Positions 15,948 to 24,821 of a stretch of DNA of 57,086 bases are shown one piece after another. This DNA is from SIG435 sp045530725 (GTDB taxonomy: Bacteria > Bacillota > Clostridia > UMGS1810): positions 1 to 57,086 of the forward strand of contig JAZSCT010000003.1 in NCBI GenBank assembly GCA_045530725.1, given 5' to 3'. How positions within the stretch are numbered: position 1 is the first letter of the stretch; each line of letters starts with the position of its first letter. The position numbers were made by a program, and so were the translations under genes. The notes beneath the pieces are model-generated. The model had not been told where the DNA came from and did no database searches. It worked only from the letters and a program-made list of their open reading frames with translations.

Positions 15948-16056
15948 GATGTGCGAAATTAACAAACAGTTTACATATTTTGGATAGTATATACAAAAAA
16001 TAATTAATATATTACATGTTTTTTGTGGAAAGTACATCGAAAAAATTCGTAAAATG

Positions 16057-16085
16057 TTGACATTCAGTAGTGTTAGGAGTATAAT
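16057..16085 (+). promoter_or_regulatory. Perfect-consensus promoter of the APC permease / polysaccharide operon
   Basis: TTGACA, a 17-base spacer and TATAAT. No strong terminator is seen between here and 30643, so this promoter may drive the whole polysaccharide operon as well as the permease. Confidence 0.8.
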
Positions 16086-16153
16086 ATACTGTGTATTTGT
16101 GTATCTATCACAAATAGATAATGTAATTTATCCTTGAAAAGGAGTGTTTAATT

Positions 16154-17587
16154 ATGGAAAAGGAAGTAAAGAAATCAGGATTTGAAAAAGTCCTCGGCAC
16201 TACCGACGTCCTTATGGTAGCCTTCGGTGCTATGATAGGATGGGGTTGGGTAGTTTCATCAGGTAGCTGGATCCAGACAGGCGGAGTGCTTGGTACTGCT
16301 CTTGGGTTTATCCTTGGCGGTATTATGATTTACTTCGTAGGTTTGTGTTTTGCCGAACTTACTACCGCTATGCCAATGTGTGGCGGTGAACAGGTGTTCA
16401 GTTACAAAGCCTTCGGAACAACAGGTTCTTTCATATGCACATGGTCCATAATACTTGCATACATAGGTGTTGTTTGTTATGAAGCAGTATCATTTCCTAC
16501 CATTATGCAATATCTTTTCCCACAGATTGGTACAGAAGGATTTTTATATGAGATAGCAGGATTTAAGATATATACACCATGGCTTGTAATCGCCATAGTC
16601 AGTGCAGTATTTATCACAGTAGTAAATATAGTAGGTACAAAAAAGGCAGCTGTCCTTCAAAATATTTTTACCCTTATCATTGCGGGCGTGGGCGTGCTTT
16701 TGCTTGTTGGTTCTTTGTTCAACGGTGATATATCAAACTATGAAGGTCAGGTAATCATCGGAGATTCTACAGGCACTATAATCGAAAATGTAGTAAGAAT
16801 TGCCATTATGACACCTTTTTTCTTTTTTGGCTTTGATGTAATACCTCAGGCTGCAGAAGAAGTAAACGTACCTTTGAAAAAACTCGGCAGACTTATGATT
16901 CTTTCCATTGTGATGGCAGTAGGATTCTACGTAATGATAGTTATCGGTGCAGGTCTTGTGCTTTCCAAAGCAGAAGTTGCAAAGATAATGGGTGATGGTG
17001 GAAGTACTCTTGTGCCGGCAGACGCTATGGCGAAGGCCTTTGGCTCAGAAATGATGGCAAAAGTGCTTATTGTTGGCGGTCTCTGCGGTATCATCACAAG
17101 TTGGAATGCATTTCTTATCGGTGGAAGCCGTGCACTCTATTCAATGGCTGATGCAAATATGATTCCTAAATGCTTTACAAAACTTACAAAGAAGGGTAAA
17201 GTGCCTATCGTTGGACTTTTGCTTATAGGCTTATTGTCAATTATTGCACCTTTATTTGGCAAGGTAATGCTTGTATGGATAGTAGATGCAAGTAACTTTG
17301 CCTGCTGTATATCATATTGTGTAGTATCTATGGCATTTATAGTTCTTCGCTCAAAAGAACCAAATATGGAAAGACCCTACAAGGTAAAAAACTACAAACT
17401 TGTTGGTGCAATAGCAGTAGTTATGTCAGGTGCAATGGCACTTATGTATGTTATACCGGGTACAAGCTGTACTCTTATCTGGCAGGAATGGGTAATTACC
17501 GGAGGCTGGATACTTCTTGGACTTTTATTTGCTCTCTGGGGTAAGAAAAAGTATAAAAAAGATTTCGGTGTAAGAGAAAATATCTGA
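16154..17587 (+). CDS. APC family amino acid permease
   Basis: Membrane protein of 477 aa with about twelve hydrophobic segments, the usual form of the amino acid-polyamine-organocation superfamily. The first helix carries MVAFGAMIGWGWV, the unwound G-A-M-I-G-x-G substrate site of the family. The later PFFFFGFDVIPQAAEEVNVPLK is the conserved TM6 region. The substrate cannot be told from sequence. It starts with ATG behind AAAAGGAG. It lies 36 bases before the sugar transferase without an obvious terminator, so co-transcription with the polysaccharide genes is likely; it might supply an amino acid for decoration, which is inference only. Confidence 0.9.
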   Translation: MEKEVKKSGFEKVLGTTDVLMVAFGAMIGWGWVVSSGSWIQTGGVLGTALGFILGGIMIYFVGLCFAELTTAMPMCGGEQVFSYKAFGTTGSFICTWSIILAYIGVVCYEAVSFPTIMQYLFPQIGTEGFLYEIAGFKIYTPWLVIAIVSAVFITVVNIVGTKKAAVLQNIFTLIIAGVGVLLLVGSLFNGDISNYEGQVIIGDSTGTIIENVVRIAIMTPFFFFGFDVIPQAAEEVNVPLKKLGRLMILSIVMAVGFYVMIVIGAGLVLSKAEVAKIMGDGGSTLVPADAMAKAFGSEMMAKVLIVGGLCGIITSWNAFLIGGSRALYSMADANMIPKCFTKLTKKGKVPIVGLLLIGLLSIIAPLFGKVMLVWIVDASNFACCISYCVVSMAFIVLRSKEPNMERPYKVKNYKLVGAIAVVMSGAMALMYVIPGTSCTLIWQEWVITGGWILLGLLFALWGKKKYKKDFGVRENI

Positions 17588-17623
17588 ACAATAAATATTA
17601 TCATATAGAATTGGGGAATTTGT

Positions 17624-18286
17624 ATGTACAGACAGTTTTTTAAAAGATTTATTGATGTGACATTGTCACTTGTCGGACTTATTATTGCATCACCGATACT
17701 TCTTATTATAGCAATCGCAATTAAACTTGAATCTGAAGGTCCTGTTGTATTCAAGCAGGAGCGTCTCGGGCTTAACGGAAAGGTGTTTAATATATACAAA
17801 TTTCGTTCTATGTGTGTAAATGCAGAGAAAACGGGAAGCGGAGTTTATTCAGGTAAGGGAGATCCCCGTGTAACAAAAGTGGGTAGATTTTTAAGAGCAA
17901 CAAGTGCTGATGAACTTATGCAACTTGTGAATATCCTAAAAGGCGATATGAGCATTATCGGTCCCAGACCACCTCTTACATATCATCCGTGGAACATAGA
18001 AGACTATAACGAGTTTCAGTTACATATGTTTGATGTCCGTCCTGGAATCACAGGCTGGGCACAGGTCAACGGCAGAAAAGAAGTGGAATGGCACAAAAGA
18101 ATTGAACTCAATGTGTGGTATGTGGAAAATCTCTCATTTTTGCTCGATTTAAAGATATTCTTTATGACTATATTCAAGGTTTTTGCAAATGCAGACAATG
18201 TAAATACAGGTGAAACTGTTGCAAAGGCAGAAACAACAGAATCTTTGGACAAAGAAAAAGTCAGTCAGGAACAAATTACAAAGTAA
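17624..18286 (+). CDS. Initiating bacterial sugar transferase (polyprenyl-phosphate phosphoglycosyltransferase)
   Basis: Monotopic phosphoglycosyltransferase of 220 aa (PF02397), which moves a sugar phosphate from a nucleotide sugar to undecaprenyl phosphate and so starts each repeat unit. The short form without the WbaP/WcaJ N-terminal membrane domain is seen: an N-terminal membrane hairpin (11-35), then FKQERLGLNGKVFNIYKFRS, the Asp-Glu pair in ATSADELMQLVNILKG, the GPRPP motif, and VRPGITGWAQVNGR. The last 25 residues are Glu/Lys/Thr-rich and lie beyond the family. It is the first biosynthetic gene of the cluster. Specificity is unknown. Confidence 0.93.
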   Translation: MYRQFFKRFIDVTLSLVGLIIASPILLIIAIAIKLESEGPVVFKQERLGLNGKVFNIYKFRSMCVNAEKTGSGVYSGKGDPRVTKVGRFLRATSADELMQLVNILKGDMSIIGPRPPLTYHPWNIEDYNEFQLHMFDVRPGITGWAQVNGRKEVEWHKRIELNVWYVENLSFLLDLKIFFMTIFKVFANADNVNTGETVAKAETTESLDKEKVSQEQITK

Positions 18287-18298
18287 TAGAGGATACAG

Positions 18299-19135
18299 GT
18301 GGATAATATGTCTTTGAAACTGATGTATATAACCAACAGTCCTGATGTGGCACTTATTGCAGAAAAATGCGGTGTTGACAGAATCTTTATAGATATGGAA
18401 TATATCGGCAAGTCCGACCGTCAGGGCGGTATGAATACCGTGCAGAATCATCATACTGTTGAAGATGTAATTAATTTAAGAAAAGTCTTGACCAAAGCAG
18501 AACTTATGGTAAGGTGCAATCCCGTGCACGATGCAACGAGTGAGTATTCTTCTACTGAAGAAGAAATTGATGCAGTAGCAAATGCAGGCGCAGATATTAT
18601 AATGCTTCCATTCTTTAAGAGTGCAGATGATGTGAGGAGATTTGTATCAGCAGTTAATGGCAGATGCAAAACATACCTTCTGGTAGAAACCCCTGAAGCA
18701 AAAGATAATATGGATGAGATACTTTCTGTAGATGGAATAGACGAGATACATATCGGTCTTAATGATTTAAGCCTTGGAATGGGAAAGAAATTTATGTTTG
18801 AACTTCTTACAGACGGAACTGTGGAGAGCCTTATACTTAAATTTAAGACAAAGGGTATCCCTTATGGTTTCGGTGGAATCGCGGCTCTTGGAAAGGGACT
18901 TATCCCTGCCGAAATGATTATCAGAGAGCACTACCGTATGGGGTCAGGTATGGCGATTCTTTCCAGAAGTTTCTGCGATACATCTCAGATAGAGGATTTA
19001 TCTCAGATAGAAAAAATATTCTCTGATGGTGTAAAAGAAATACGAAAACTTGAAAAAGAATGTAAGTCACATATGGATTATTTCAATACTAACAGAGAAA
19101 CTTTGTGTAATGCAGTAAAAACAGTTGTCGGTTGA
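18299..19135 (+). CDS. HpcH/HpaI aldolase / citrate lyase family protein
   Basis: TIM-barrel protein of 278 aa in the class II pyruvate-aldolase superfamily, which joins or splits 2-oxo acids with a divalent metal. The metal-binding Glu and Asp are visible in LLVETPEAKDN and IHIGLNDLSLG. Other family landmarks are VRCNP and ADIIMLPFFKS. The usual Asp-x-Glu-His catalytic stretch reads DMEYIGK, so the expected His is Tyr; chemistry may differ from HpaI. The start may be GTG at 18299 (GAGG 6 bases upstream) or ATG at 18308 (AGGTGG 5 bases upstream). It overlaps the next small ORF by one base. Its presence within a polysaccharide operon suggests it makes an acid used as a decoration. Confidence 0.8.
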   Translation: MDNMSLKLMYITNSPDVALIAEKCGVDRIFIDMEYIGKSDRQGGMNTVQNHHTVEDVINLRKVLTKAELMVRCNPVHDATSEYSSTEEEIDAVANAGADIIMLPFFKSADDVRRFVSAVNGRCKTYLLVETPEAKDNMDEILSVDGIDEIHIGLNDLSLGMGKKFMFELLTDGTVESLILKFKTKGIPYGFGGIAALGKGLIPAEMIIREHYRMGSGMAILSRSFCDTSQIEDLSQIEKIFSDGVKEIRKLEKECKSHMDYFNTNRETLCNAVKTVVG

Positions 19136-19275
19136 TGGTCTTATATACTGGATATTATTTTTTTGCAACTTCTATACTCGCAACTGCATACGTTCTTCAT
19201 ATAGTAAGCAATAAGGTGATATCTGTCATTGATATATTTGTAACTAAACTTTCCTCAAAGAAGGGAGAAGTTTGA
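19135..19275 (+). CDS. 46-aa membrane micro-protein, translationally coupled
   Basis: The frame runs ATG (19135) to TGA (19273-19275). It overlaps the aldolase stop and the dehydrogenase start by one base each (TGATG at both junctions), the pattern of translational coupling. It fills exactly the only long gap in this part of the operon. The peptide begins MVLYTGYYFFATSILATAYV and is mostly hydrophobic over residues 3-24, followed by a more polar stretch with an ISVIDIFV segment and a basic Lys-rich end. No family is recognised. An own ribosome site is weak, so expression would depend on re-initiation. It could serve as an anchor or partner for the two flanking soluble enzymes. Confidence 0.5.
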   Translation: MVLYTGYYFFATSILATAYVLHIVSNKVISVIDIFVTKLSSKKGEV

Positions 19276-20168
19276 TGAATATTCTTGTTACAGGTGCCTG
19301 GAGATGCACCGAAGATGATCTTAAGGGTCTATCAGATATGGGGCATAATGTGATATTTATGCAGAATGAGTCTGACGAGATGCCTTGTGATTATAACTTG
19401 GTTGAAGGAGTAGTATGTAATGGATTGTTTCTTCACCATTCTATAGATAAGTTTAAGAATCTTAAATACATCCAACTCACAAGTCAGGGCTTTGACCGTG
19501 TAGATATGGATTATGTGAAAAAGAATAATATTACCATAAATAATGCCCGTGGAGTATATAGTGTGCCTATGGCAGAGTTCGCCCTTTCAGGCGTACTCAC
19601 CCTTATGAAAGAGAATAGATTTTTTTATGAAAATCAGAAGAAAAATATCTGGGACAAGCACAGAAATTTAAGAGAACTTTATTCAAAGACTGTGCTTATT
19701 GTAGGATGCGGTAATGTGGGGACAGAATGTGCCAAAAGGTTTAAAGCATTTGATACAAATGTGATCGGTGCAGATGTGGTAACATACGAAAACCCTTATA
19801 TACAGAAGATTCATCCTATATCAGAACTTAATGCTCTCTTAAGTTTTGCAGATGTGGTGGTACTTACTCTGCCGCTTTTTGATTCTACATATCATATCAT
19901 CAATGGAGGGATGCTATCTTCCATAAAGGAAGGCTCAATACTTGTAAACATAGCCCGTGGAGCAGTAGTAGATACTCCGGCACTTATAGATGCGCTGAAT
20001 TCCGGCAGACTTTCAGGAGCGGTGCTTGATGTGTTTGAAAGTGAACCTCTGGAAGATGATAGTCCTTTGTGGGGTATGGAAAATGTGATTCTCACACCGC
20101 ACAATTCATTTGTAGGTGACGGCAACGGCGAAAGGCTTAGAAAAGTAATATTCTCTAACTTAAGATAA
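19275..20168 (+). CDS. D-isomer-specific 2-hydroxyacid dehydrogenase family protein
   Basis: NAD(P)-dependent oxidoreductase of 297 aa that interconverts 2-oxo acids and (R)-2-hydroxy acids. The Rossmann dinucleotide site is VLIVGCGNVGTECAKRF (about 141-157). The catalytic triad positions are visible: Arg in VNIARGAVVDTPAL, Glu in DVFESEPLEDDSPLW, and His in LTPHNSF. The protein ends soon after the His block and is a little shorter than typical members (about 310-330). ATG at 19275 is preferred over TTG at 19272; AGGGAG lies 8 bases upstream. Paired with the aldolase, it may reduce the aldolase's 2-oxo product. Confidence 0.87.
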   Translation: MNILVTGAWRCTEDDLKGLSDMGHNVIFMQNESDEMPCDYNLVEGVVCNGLFLHHSIDKFKNLKYIQLTSQGFDRVDMDYVKKNNITINNARGVYSVPMAEFALSGVLTLMKENRFFYENQKKNIWDKHRNLRELYSKTVLIVGCGNVGTECAKRFKAFDTNVIGADVVTYENPYIQKIHPISELNALLSFADVVVLTLPLFDSTYHIINGGMLSSIKEGSILVNIARGAVVDTPALIDALNSGRLSGAVLDVFESEPLEDDSPLWGMENVILTPHNSFVGDGNGERLRKVIFSNLR

Positions 20169-20188
20169 CATATGAAAGGAAACATATT

Positions 20189-21295
20189 ATGAAAATATTG
20201 GTTATTTCTCCAAAAAACAAAACTGTATTTAATTTTCGCGGCGATCTTATCAAGGATATGATTGCATCGGGGAATGAAGTCATAGTTACAGGCCCGAATA
20301 GTGAGTTTGTAGATGACATAATGGCTCTTGGAGTAAGTGAATTTGTAGAAGTGCCTCTTGTAAAGGACAATACAAGTATCACAGGAGACCTGGAATACTT
20401 CAAAAAACTCAAAAAAGTTATCAGAGACAAAAAACCTGACCTGGTATTTTCATACACAATCAAGCCTGTTGTATATGGCTCTATGGCAGCGAAAGTATGC
20501 AAAGTGCCTCATATATACGCAATGGTAACAGGACTTGGAAGAGTATATGCTTCTAATAATATAAAGACAATAATCATCAGAATGATCACAAAAATCCTTT
20601 ACAAAACAGCCTTCAGGGCGTGTGATAAGGTAATGTTTCAGAATAAAGACGATATAAAGGAGTTTGTTTTAGATAAATACCTTCCTGAGAGAAAGACTGA
20701 ACTTGTAAGCGGTTCCGGTGTAAATATGTCGCGTTTTATAAGAACAGAACTTCCTGAGAATCCTACATTTCTTATGGTAGGAAGAATCATCAGAGAAAAG
20801 GGCGTCATGGAATACCTGGAAGCAGCAAGAAACTTAAAGAAGAAATTCCCTCAGGCCAGATGTATCCTTCTCGGAGGGTTTGACGTATCTATCGGTGCTT
20901 TGAAGAAGGAAGATATTCAACCATATATTGATGACGGTTCTGTAGAATTTCCGGGAGAAGTGAAGGACCCTGTATCATTTTATAACCAATGTTCGGTATT
21001 TGTACTCCCATCTTACTATAGAGAAGGTCTTCCAAGAACAATCCTCGAAGCAATGGCTTGCGGCAAGGCTGTAATTACCACAGACTGGCCGGGATGCAGA
21101 GAGGCTGTGACAAATGATGTAAATGGAATTCTTGTGCCTGTAAAAGATGCAGATGCACTTTATAAGGCTATGGTAAGAGTAGCAGAAGACAGACAACTTC
21201 TTGAGAAATTTGCCGACACTTCATATGAACTGTGCAAGACTACCTATGAGGTTGGCATCGTTAATCAGAAGATGAAGAGTGTAATAGGCTACTGA
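20189..21295 (+). CDS. GT4 family glycosyltransferase (PglA/CapM-like)
   Basis: Cytosolic GT-B glycosyltransferase of 368 aa. The N-terminal domain (MKILVISPKNKTVFNFRGDL, then PDLVFSYTIKPVVYGSMAAK and YAMVTGLGRVY) matches the Glyco_trans_4_2 group that adds GalNAc or similar sugars to a lipid-linked first sugar. The C-terminal domain has the GT4 site FLMVGRIIREKGVMEYLEAA and the EX7E region FVLPSYYREGLPRTILEAMACGK. It is likely the second transferase, acting on the product of the initiating enzyme. It is more distant from the other three GT4 enzymes here than they are from each other. Confidence 0.9.
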   Translation: MKILVISPKNKTVFNFRGDLIKDMIASGNEVIVTGPNSEFVDDIMALGVSEFVEVPLVKDNTSITGDLEYFKKLKKVIRDKKPDLVFSYTIKPVVYGSMAAKVCKVPHIYAMVTGLGRVYASNNIKTIIIRMITKILYKTAFRACDKVMFQNKDDIKEFVLDKYLPERKTELVSGSGVNMSRFIRTELPENPTFLMVGRIIREKGVMEYLEAARNLKKKFPQARCILLGGFDVSIGALKKEDIQPYIDDGSVEFPGEVKDPVSFYNQCSVFVLPSYYREGLPRTILEAMACGKAVITTDWPGCREAVTNDVNGILVPVKDADALYKAMVRVAEDRQLLEKFADTSYELCKTTYEVGIVNQKMKSVIGY

Positions 21296-21315
21296 TATTT
21301 GACGAGGATGATATT

Positions 21316-22368
21316 GTGAAAAAAATTGTTTTCCTTACAGGCTCCATGGCAAGAGGCGGAGCGGAAAGAGTAATATCCATACTTTCTAAAAAATATGTGG
21401 AATCAGGCTGGGATGTAAGTATAATTATGCTTCTTCATAGCCTTGTGGAATATGATATTGACGAAAAAGTGAAGATAATCGATATTTCCGATGACAAAAA
21501 GAGGCTTATACTGGAAATGCCACGTCTTATGAAGGAAATAAAGAAATATGCAATAAAAGAAAACCCTGATGTAATGGTTGCATTTATGGCGCAGATTTCT
21601 CTTATTTCAGGTCTTGCTCTTAAGGGCACAGGAACAAAACTTATTACCACTGAGAGAAACGACCCTGAAAGAAGCGGAAGAAACTTTATCTTTGAAAAGA
21701 TTCTCAACAATGTATTTGCATCTTCACACAAAGTGGTAATGCAGACAAAGAGAGTTATGAACTACTTCCCTGAAAAGGTAAGAAAAAACAGCGTCATTAT
21801 ACCCAATCCTATAAAGGTTGCGTGCGAAGTTAAGGTTGATAGACAAAAACGTATTGTTAATGTAGGAAGACTTTCAAGTCAGAAAAATCAACAAATGCTT
21901 ATAGAGGCATTTTCCAATATACAAAAAAATCATCCTGAATATATTCTTGATATATACGGCAAGGGTAAACTGGAGGATGAACTCAAATCACAGATAAAGA
22001 GTTTAGGCCTTGAAAATAATGTATTCTTAAAAGGCTCTTCATCCAGAATCCATGAAGATATCTCGGATGCAGAGATATTTGCACTTTCATCTGATTATGA
22101 AGGACTTTCCAATGCATTGCTTGAGGCTATGATGATGGGACATGTATGTGTATCTACCAACTGTGCGGGCTCTGATGAAGTGATTGAGAATGGGCAGAAT
22201 GGTCTTCTTGTGGATGTGGGAAATGCGAAACAAATGGAAGAGGCATTGGAAAAACTTATTACAGATGATGAATTAAGAATCAGACTTGGTAAAAATGCCA
22301 GAGAATCAGCAAAAGCATTTTATGTAGATAATGTAATTGGTATGTGGAGAAAAGTGATAGAAGGATAA
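21316..22368 (+). CDS. GT4 family glycosyltransferase
   Basis: GT-B enzyme of 350 aa. It opens with IVFLTGSMARGGAERVISIL, the G-G-A-x-R-V motif shared with two further copies at 22374 and 25798. The donor-binding half has IVNVGRLSSQKNQQMLIEAF and DYEGLSNALLEAMMMG. It starts with GTG, with GAGGATG upstream. The stop lies five bases before the next glycosyltransferase. It presumably adds one sugar of the repeat unit; donor and linkage are not predictable. Confidence 0.9.
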   Translation: MKKIVFLTGSMARGGAERVISILSKKYVESGWDVSIIMLLHSLVEYDIDEKVKIIDISDDKKRLILEMPRLMKEIKKYAIKENPDVMVAFMAQISLISGLALKGTGTKLITTERNDPERSGRNFIFEKILNNVFASSHKVVMQTKRVMNYFPEKVRKNSVIIPNPIKVACEVKVDRQKRIVNVGRLSSQKNQQMLIEAFSNIQKNHPEYILDIYGKGKLEDELKSQIKSLGLENNVFLKGSSSRIHEDISDAEIFALSSDYEGLSNALLEAMMMGHVCVSTNCAGSDEVIENGQNGLLVDVGNAKQMEEALEKLITDDELRIRLGKNARESAKAFYVDNVIGMWRKVIEG

Positions 22369-22373
22369 TTTAT

Positions 22374-23456
22374 ATGAAGATTGTATTTTTGTTAAGCAAT
22401 TTATCCAGCGGCGGCGCTGAAAGAACAGTTGCATATTTGTCATCATATCTTGCGAAAAAAGGATATGATGTAACCATTCTTCTTTTGCAAAAAGAGGTGT
22501 TTTATACCCTTCATCCTGATGTGAAGGTTGAGAAACTCAATATCAAGAGTTCTTTCAAGACCGTTCTTGGCAAATATACAAATATAGCACAGAGGTTTAT
22601 AAAGACAAATAACTATCTTAAAAGGCAAAAGCCTGATGTGGTTTTCTGTATGCTTCCTAATCTTGCCAAGTTTATACTTAAGTCACATAAGAAACTTGGC
22701 TTCAAACTTATAACTTCAGAAAGAATCAATCCTGAAAGCAGCACAGAATCAGCGAGAAATCTTAAAATTTCAGTTTTTAAAGAAAGTGACGGAATAGTAT
22801 TCCAGACTATCCGCGCAAAGGATTTTTATCTTGATTATATTGGAGATAAGGGTGTGGTCATCCACAATGCTGTGGGTAATGACAGAGTATATAATATAGA
22901 ACCTGCAAAGGTAAGAAAGGATAAAATCTCAGCTATGGGAAGACTGACTTCTCAGAAGGATTATCCTCTTCTTATAAATGCATTTAACAATGTTATTAAG
23001 AAACACCCTTCATATATATTAGAGATATTTGGCAACGGTCCTGATAAGGACAAACTTGTATCCCTTACAGAAAGTCTTGGTATAAAGGACAAAGTAATTT
23101 TTAAAGGTTCCTGCGAAGATGCTATAAATCAAATTGCAGATTCCAAAGTATATGTGATGAGTTCCCTATTTGAAGGAATGCCAAATGCTCTTATGGAAGC
23201 GATGGCTGTGGGACTACCCTGTGTATCCACAGATTGCCCCAATGGACCCAAGGAACTTATAACAGATGGTGAAAACGGTCTCCTTGTGCCAATATCTGAT
23301 GAGGATGCGATGACAGAAGCAATCCTTAGATTAATCGAAGATGAAGACCTTTCACAAAAATGTTCTCTTGGTGCAAGAAAAATCCTTGAGACACATCACA
23401 TAGACGTTAAAGCAATGGAGTTTGCAGAGTATATCGAAAGCGTGTATAATGAATAA
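22374..23456 (+). CDS. GT4 family glycosyltransferase
   Basis: GT-B enzyme of 360 aa, closely patterned on its neighbours. It begins MKIVFLLSNLSSGGAERTVA and has ISAMGRLTSQKDYPLLINAF and FEGMPNALMEAMAVGLPCVS, which it shares almost word for word with the enzyme at 25798. The start at 22374 is chosen over a longer frame because GAAGGAT lies seven bases upstream and the protein then starts at the conserved first strand. It sits between another GT4 gene and the polymerase gene. Confidence 0.9.
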   Translation: MKIVFLLSNLSSGGAERTVAYLSSYLAKKGYDVTILLLQKEVFYTLHPDVKVEKLNIKSSFKTVLGKYTNIAQRFIKTNNYLKRQKPDVVFCMLPNLAKFILKSHKKLGFKLITSERINPESSTESARNLKISVFKESDGIVFQTIRAKDFYLDYIGDKGVVIHNAVGNDRVYNIEPAKVRKDKISAMGRLTSQKDYPLLINAFNNVIKKHPSYILEIFGNGPDKDKLVSLTESLGIKDKVIFKGSCEDAINQIADSKVYVMSSLFEGMPNALMEAMAVGLPCVSTDCPNGPKELITDGENGLLVPISDEDAMTEAILRLIEDEDLSQKCSLGARKILETHHIDVKAMEFAEYIESVYNE

Positions 23457-23474
23457 AAAAGAAAGTAGAAAATT

Positions 23475-24821
23475 ATGAATAACAGTATCGTAACTATCAA
23501 TCCACAACTGAATATTCAAAAAAACTCACATACATTATTTTGGAGTATGCTTCTGGTATTCTTGACGATGTTTTTTGTGAGAAATGCTCTTGGAATATCT
23601 TTTCCTGTAATTATTTATCTGGTATATTTTGCCATAATGGCGTTTGTGTCCGACAGGGATGAAATGCTTGCACTTCTGGCTGTGTGTATCCCTACAACCA
23701 GAGGATTTCAATATAAATATGCCATTGTTGTGTGGATAGTAATATATGCCATAAGATTTAAGGATGATGTGAAACTTAATACAAGTATCATCCCCCTTCT
23801 TGCTATGATGGTGTGGGAGATGTTACACGGCATAAAATATGATTTTTCTTTCGTACTTTTTCTGAAGAATTTTACGGAATTGATTTTGCTTACATTTTTG
23901 ATGTGTCTATCAGCACGAAAAATTGATTTTGTTTTCATAGCAAGGATTCTTGCATTTTCTACAGCGGTAATAGGATGCATCATTCTTTTTGAATTGCTTA
24001 AGAATAACCATTTCAATATATCGGGATTATTCGATGTAAATGGTTACCGCTTCGGTAAGGGAAGTGATGAGGCTGCAGTTGCCTTCGGTTTGGACTACAA
24101 TCCTAATGGGATTGGAGGTATGTGTAGTTTTTCTATTGTAGCAATTTTGCTTATACGATACCTCAAAAAACAAACGCTTTTAGACTATCTTGTTCTAGTG
24201 GTACTTATTGTAATAGGCGGACTTACAATTTCGAGAAGTTTTATCCTTACTACAATTGGTATTTTTGTTTGCTTCTCGCTTGTTGGAAATAAATCCGGAT
24301 CAGGCAGGCTAAAAACACTTTTTGTATTCTCTATAGTAGCAGTAGTAGTGTACTTTGTGGTTATAAACTATCTGCCATTTGTCTTTGACAGTTTTACAAG
24401 ACGATTTGAAGTTGATGATATTACCAATGGCAGAAGTGGCCTTATCGATTTTTATGATGAGCATATTCATTCGGCGTGGGAATATTCACTGTTTGGAGTA
24501 GGAATACAGAATTTGATTTCAAAAATAGTTGGAATATATGGTGGTACTCCAGTTGTCCCTCACAATAGTGTTCAGGAAATTATCGTAGCATGGGGATATC
24601 CCGGACTTTTTATGTTTTTGATTATGATTGTATTTATGATTTACTCAGCAGGCAAAAGTATAAGCAAATCCAGCATTGTTAATTTTTTCCCTCTTGTAGT
24701 TATTCTTGTTACATCCTTTGCCGGACAATTTATAACTGCCGGGTGGAAGTTACTTATGCTTTCATTTGCATATATAACGCTATTAAATAATTTTTTCTGG
24801 GAGGAAGAAGAAAATGAATAA
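23475..24821 (+). CDS. Wzy-like polysaccharide polymerase / O-antigen ligase family membrane protein
   Basis: Polytopic membrane protein of 448 aa with about eleven hydrophobic segments and a larger outside loop at about 290-360 (FDSFTRRFEVDDITNGRSG, then FGVGIQNLISK). The layout fits the O-antigen ligase/polymerase group (PF04932), whose members join lipid-linked repeat units on the outer face of the membrane. Sequence conservation in this group is low, so the call rests on topology, the arginine-rich loop and its place between glycosyltransferases and a flippase. The last eight bases overlap the next gene. Confidence 0.8.
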   Translation: MNNSIVTINPQLNIQKNSHTLFWSMLLVFLTMFFVRNALGISFPVIIYLVYFAIMAFVSDRDEMLALLAVCIPTTRGFQYKYAIVVWIVIYAIRFKDDVKLNTSIIPLLAMMVWEMLHGIKYDFSFVLFLKNFTELILLTFLMCLSARKIDFVFIARILAFSTAVIGCIILFELLKNNHFNISGLFDVNGYRFGKGSDEAAVAFGLDYNPNGIGGMCSFSIVAILLIRYLKKQTLLDYLVLVVLIVIGGLTISRSFILTTIGIFVCFSLVGNKSGSGRLKTLFVFSIVAVVVYFVVINYLPFVFDSFTRRFEVDDITNGRSGLIDFYDEHIHSAWEYSLFGVGIQNLISKIVGIYGGTPVVPHNSVQEIIVAWGYPGLFMFLIMIVFMIYSAGKSISKSSIVNFFPLVVILVTSFAGQFITAGWKLLMLSFAYITLLNNFFWEEEENE

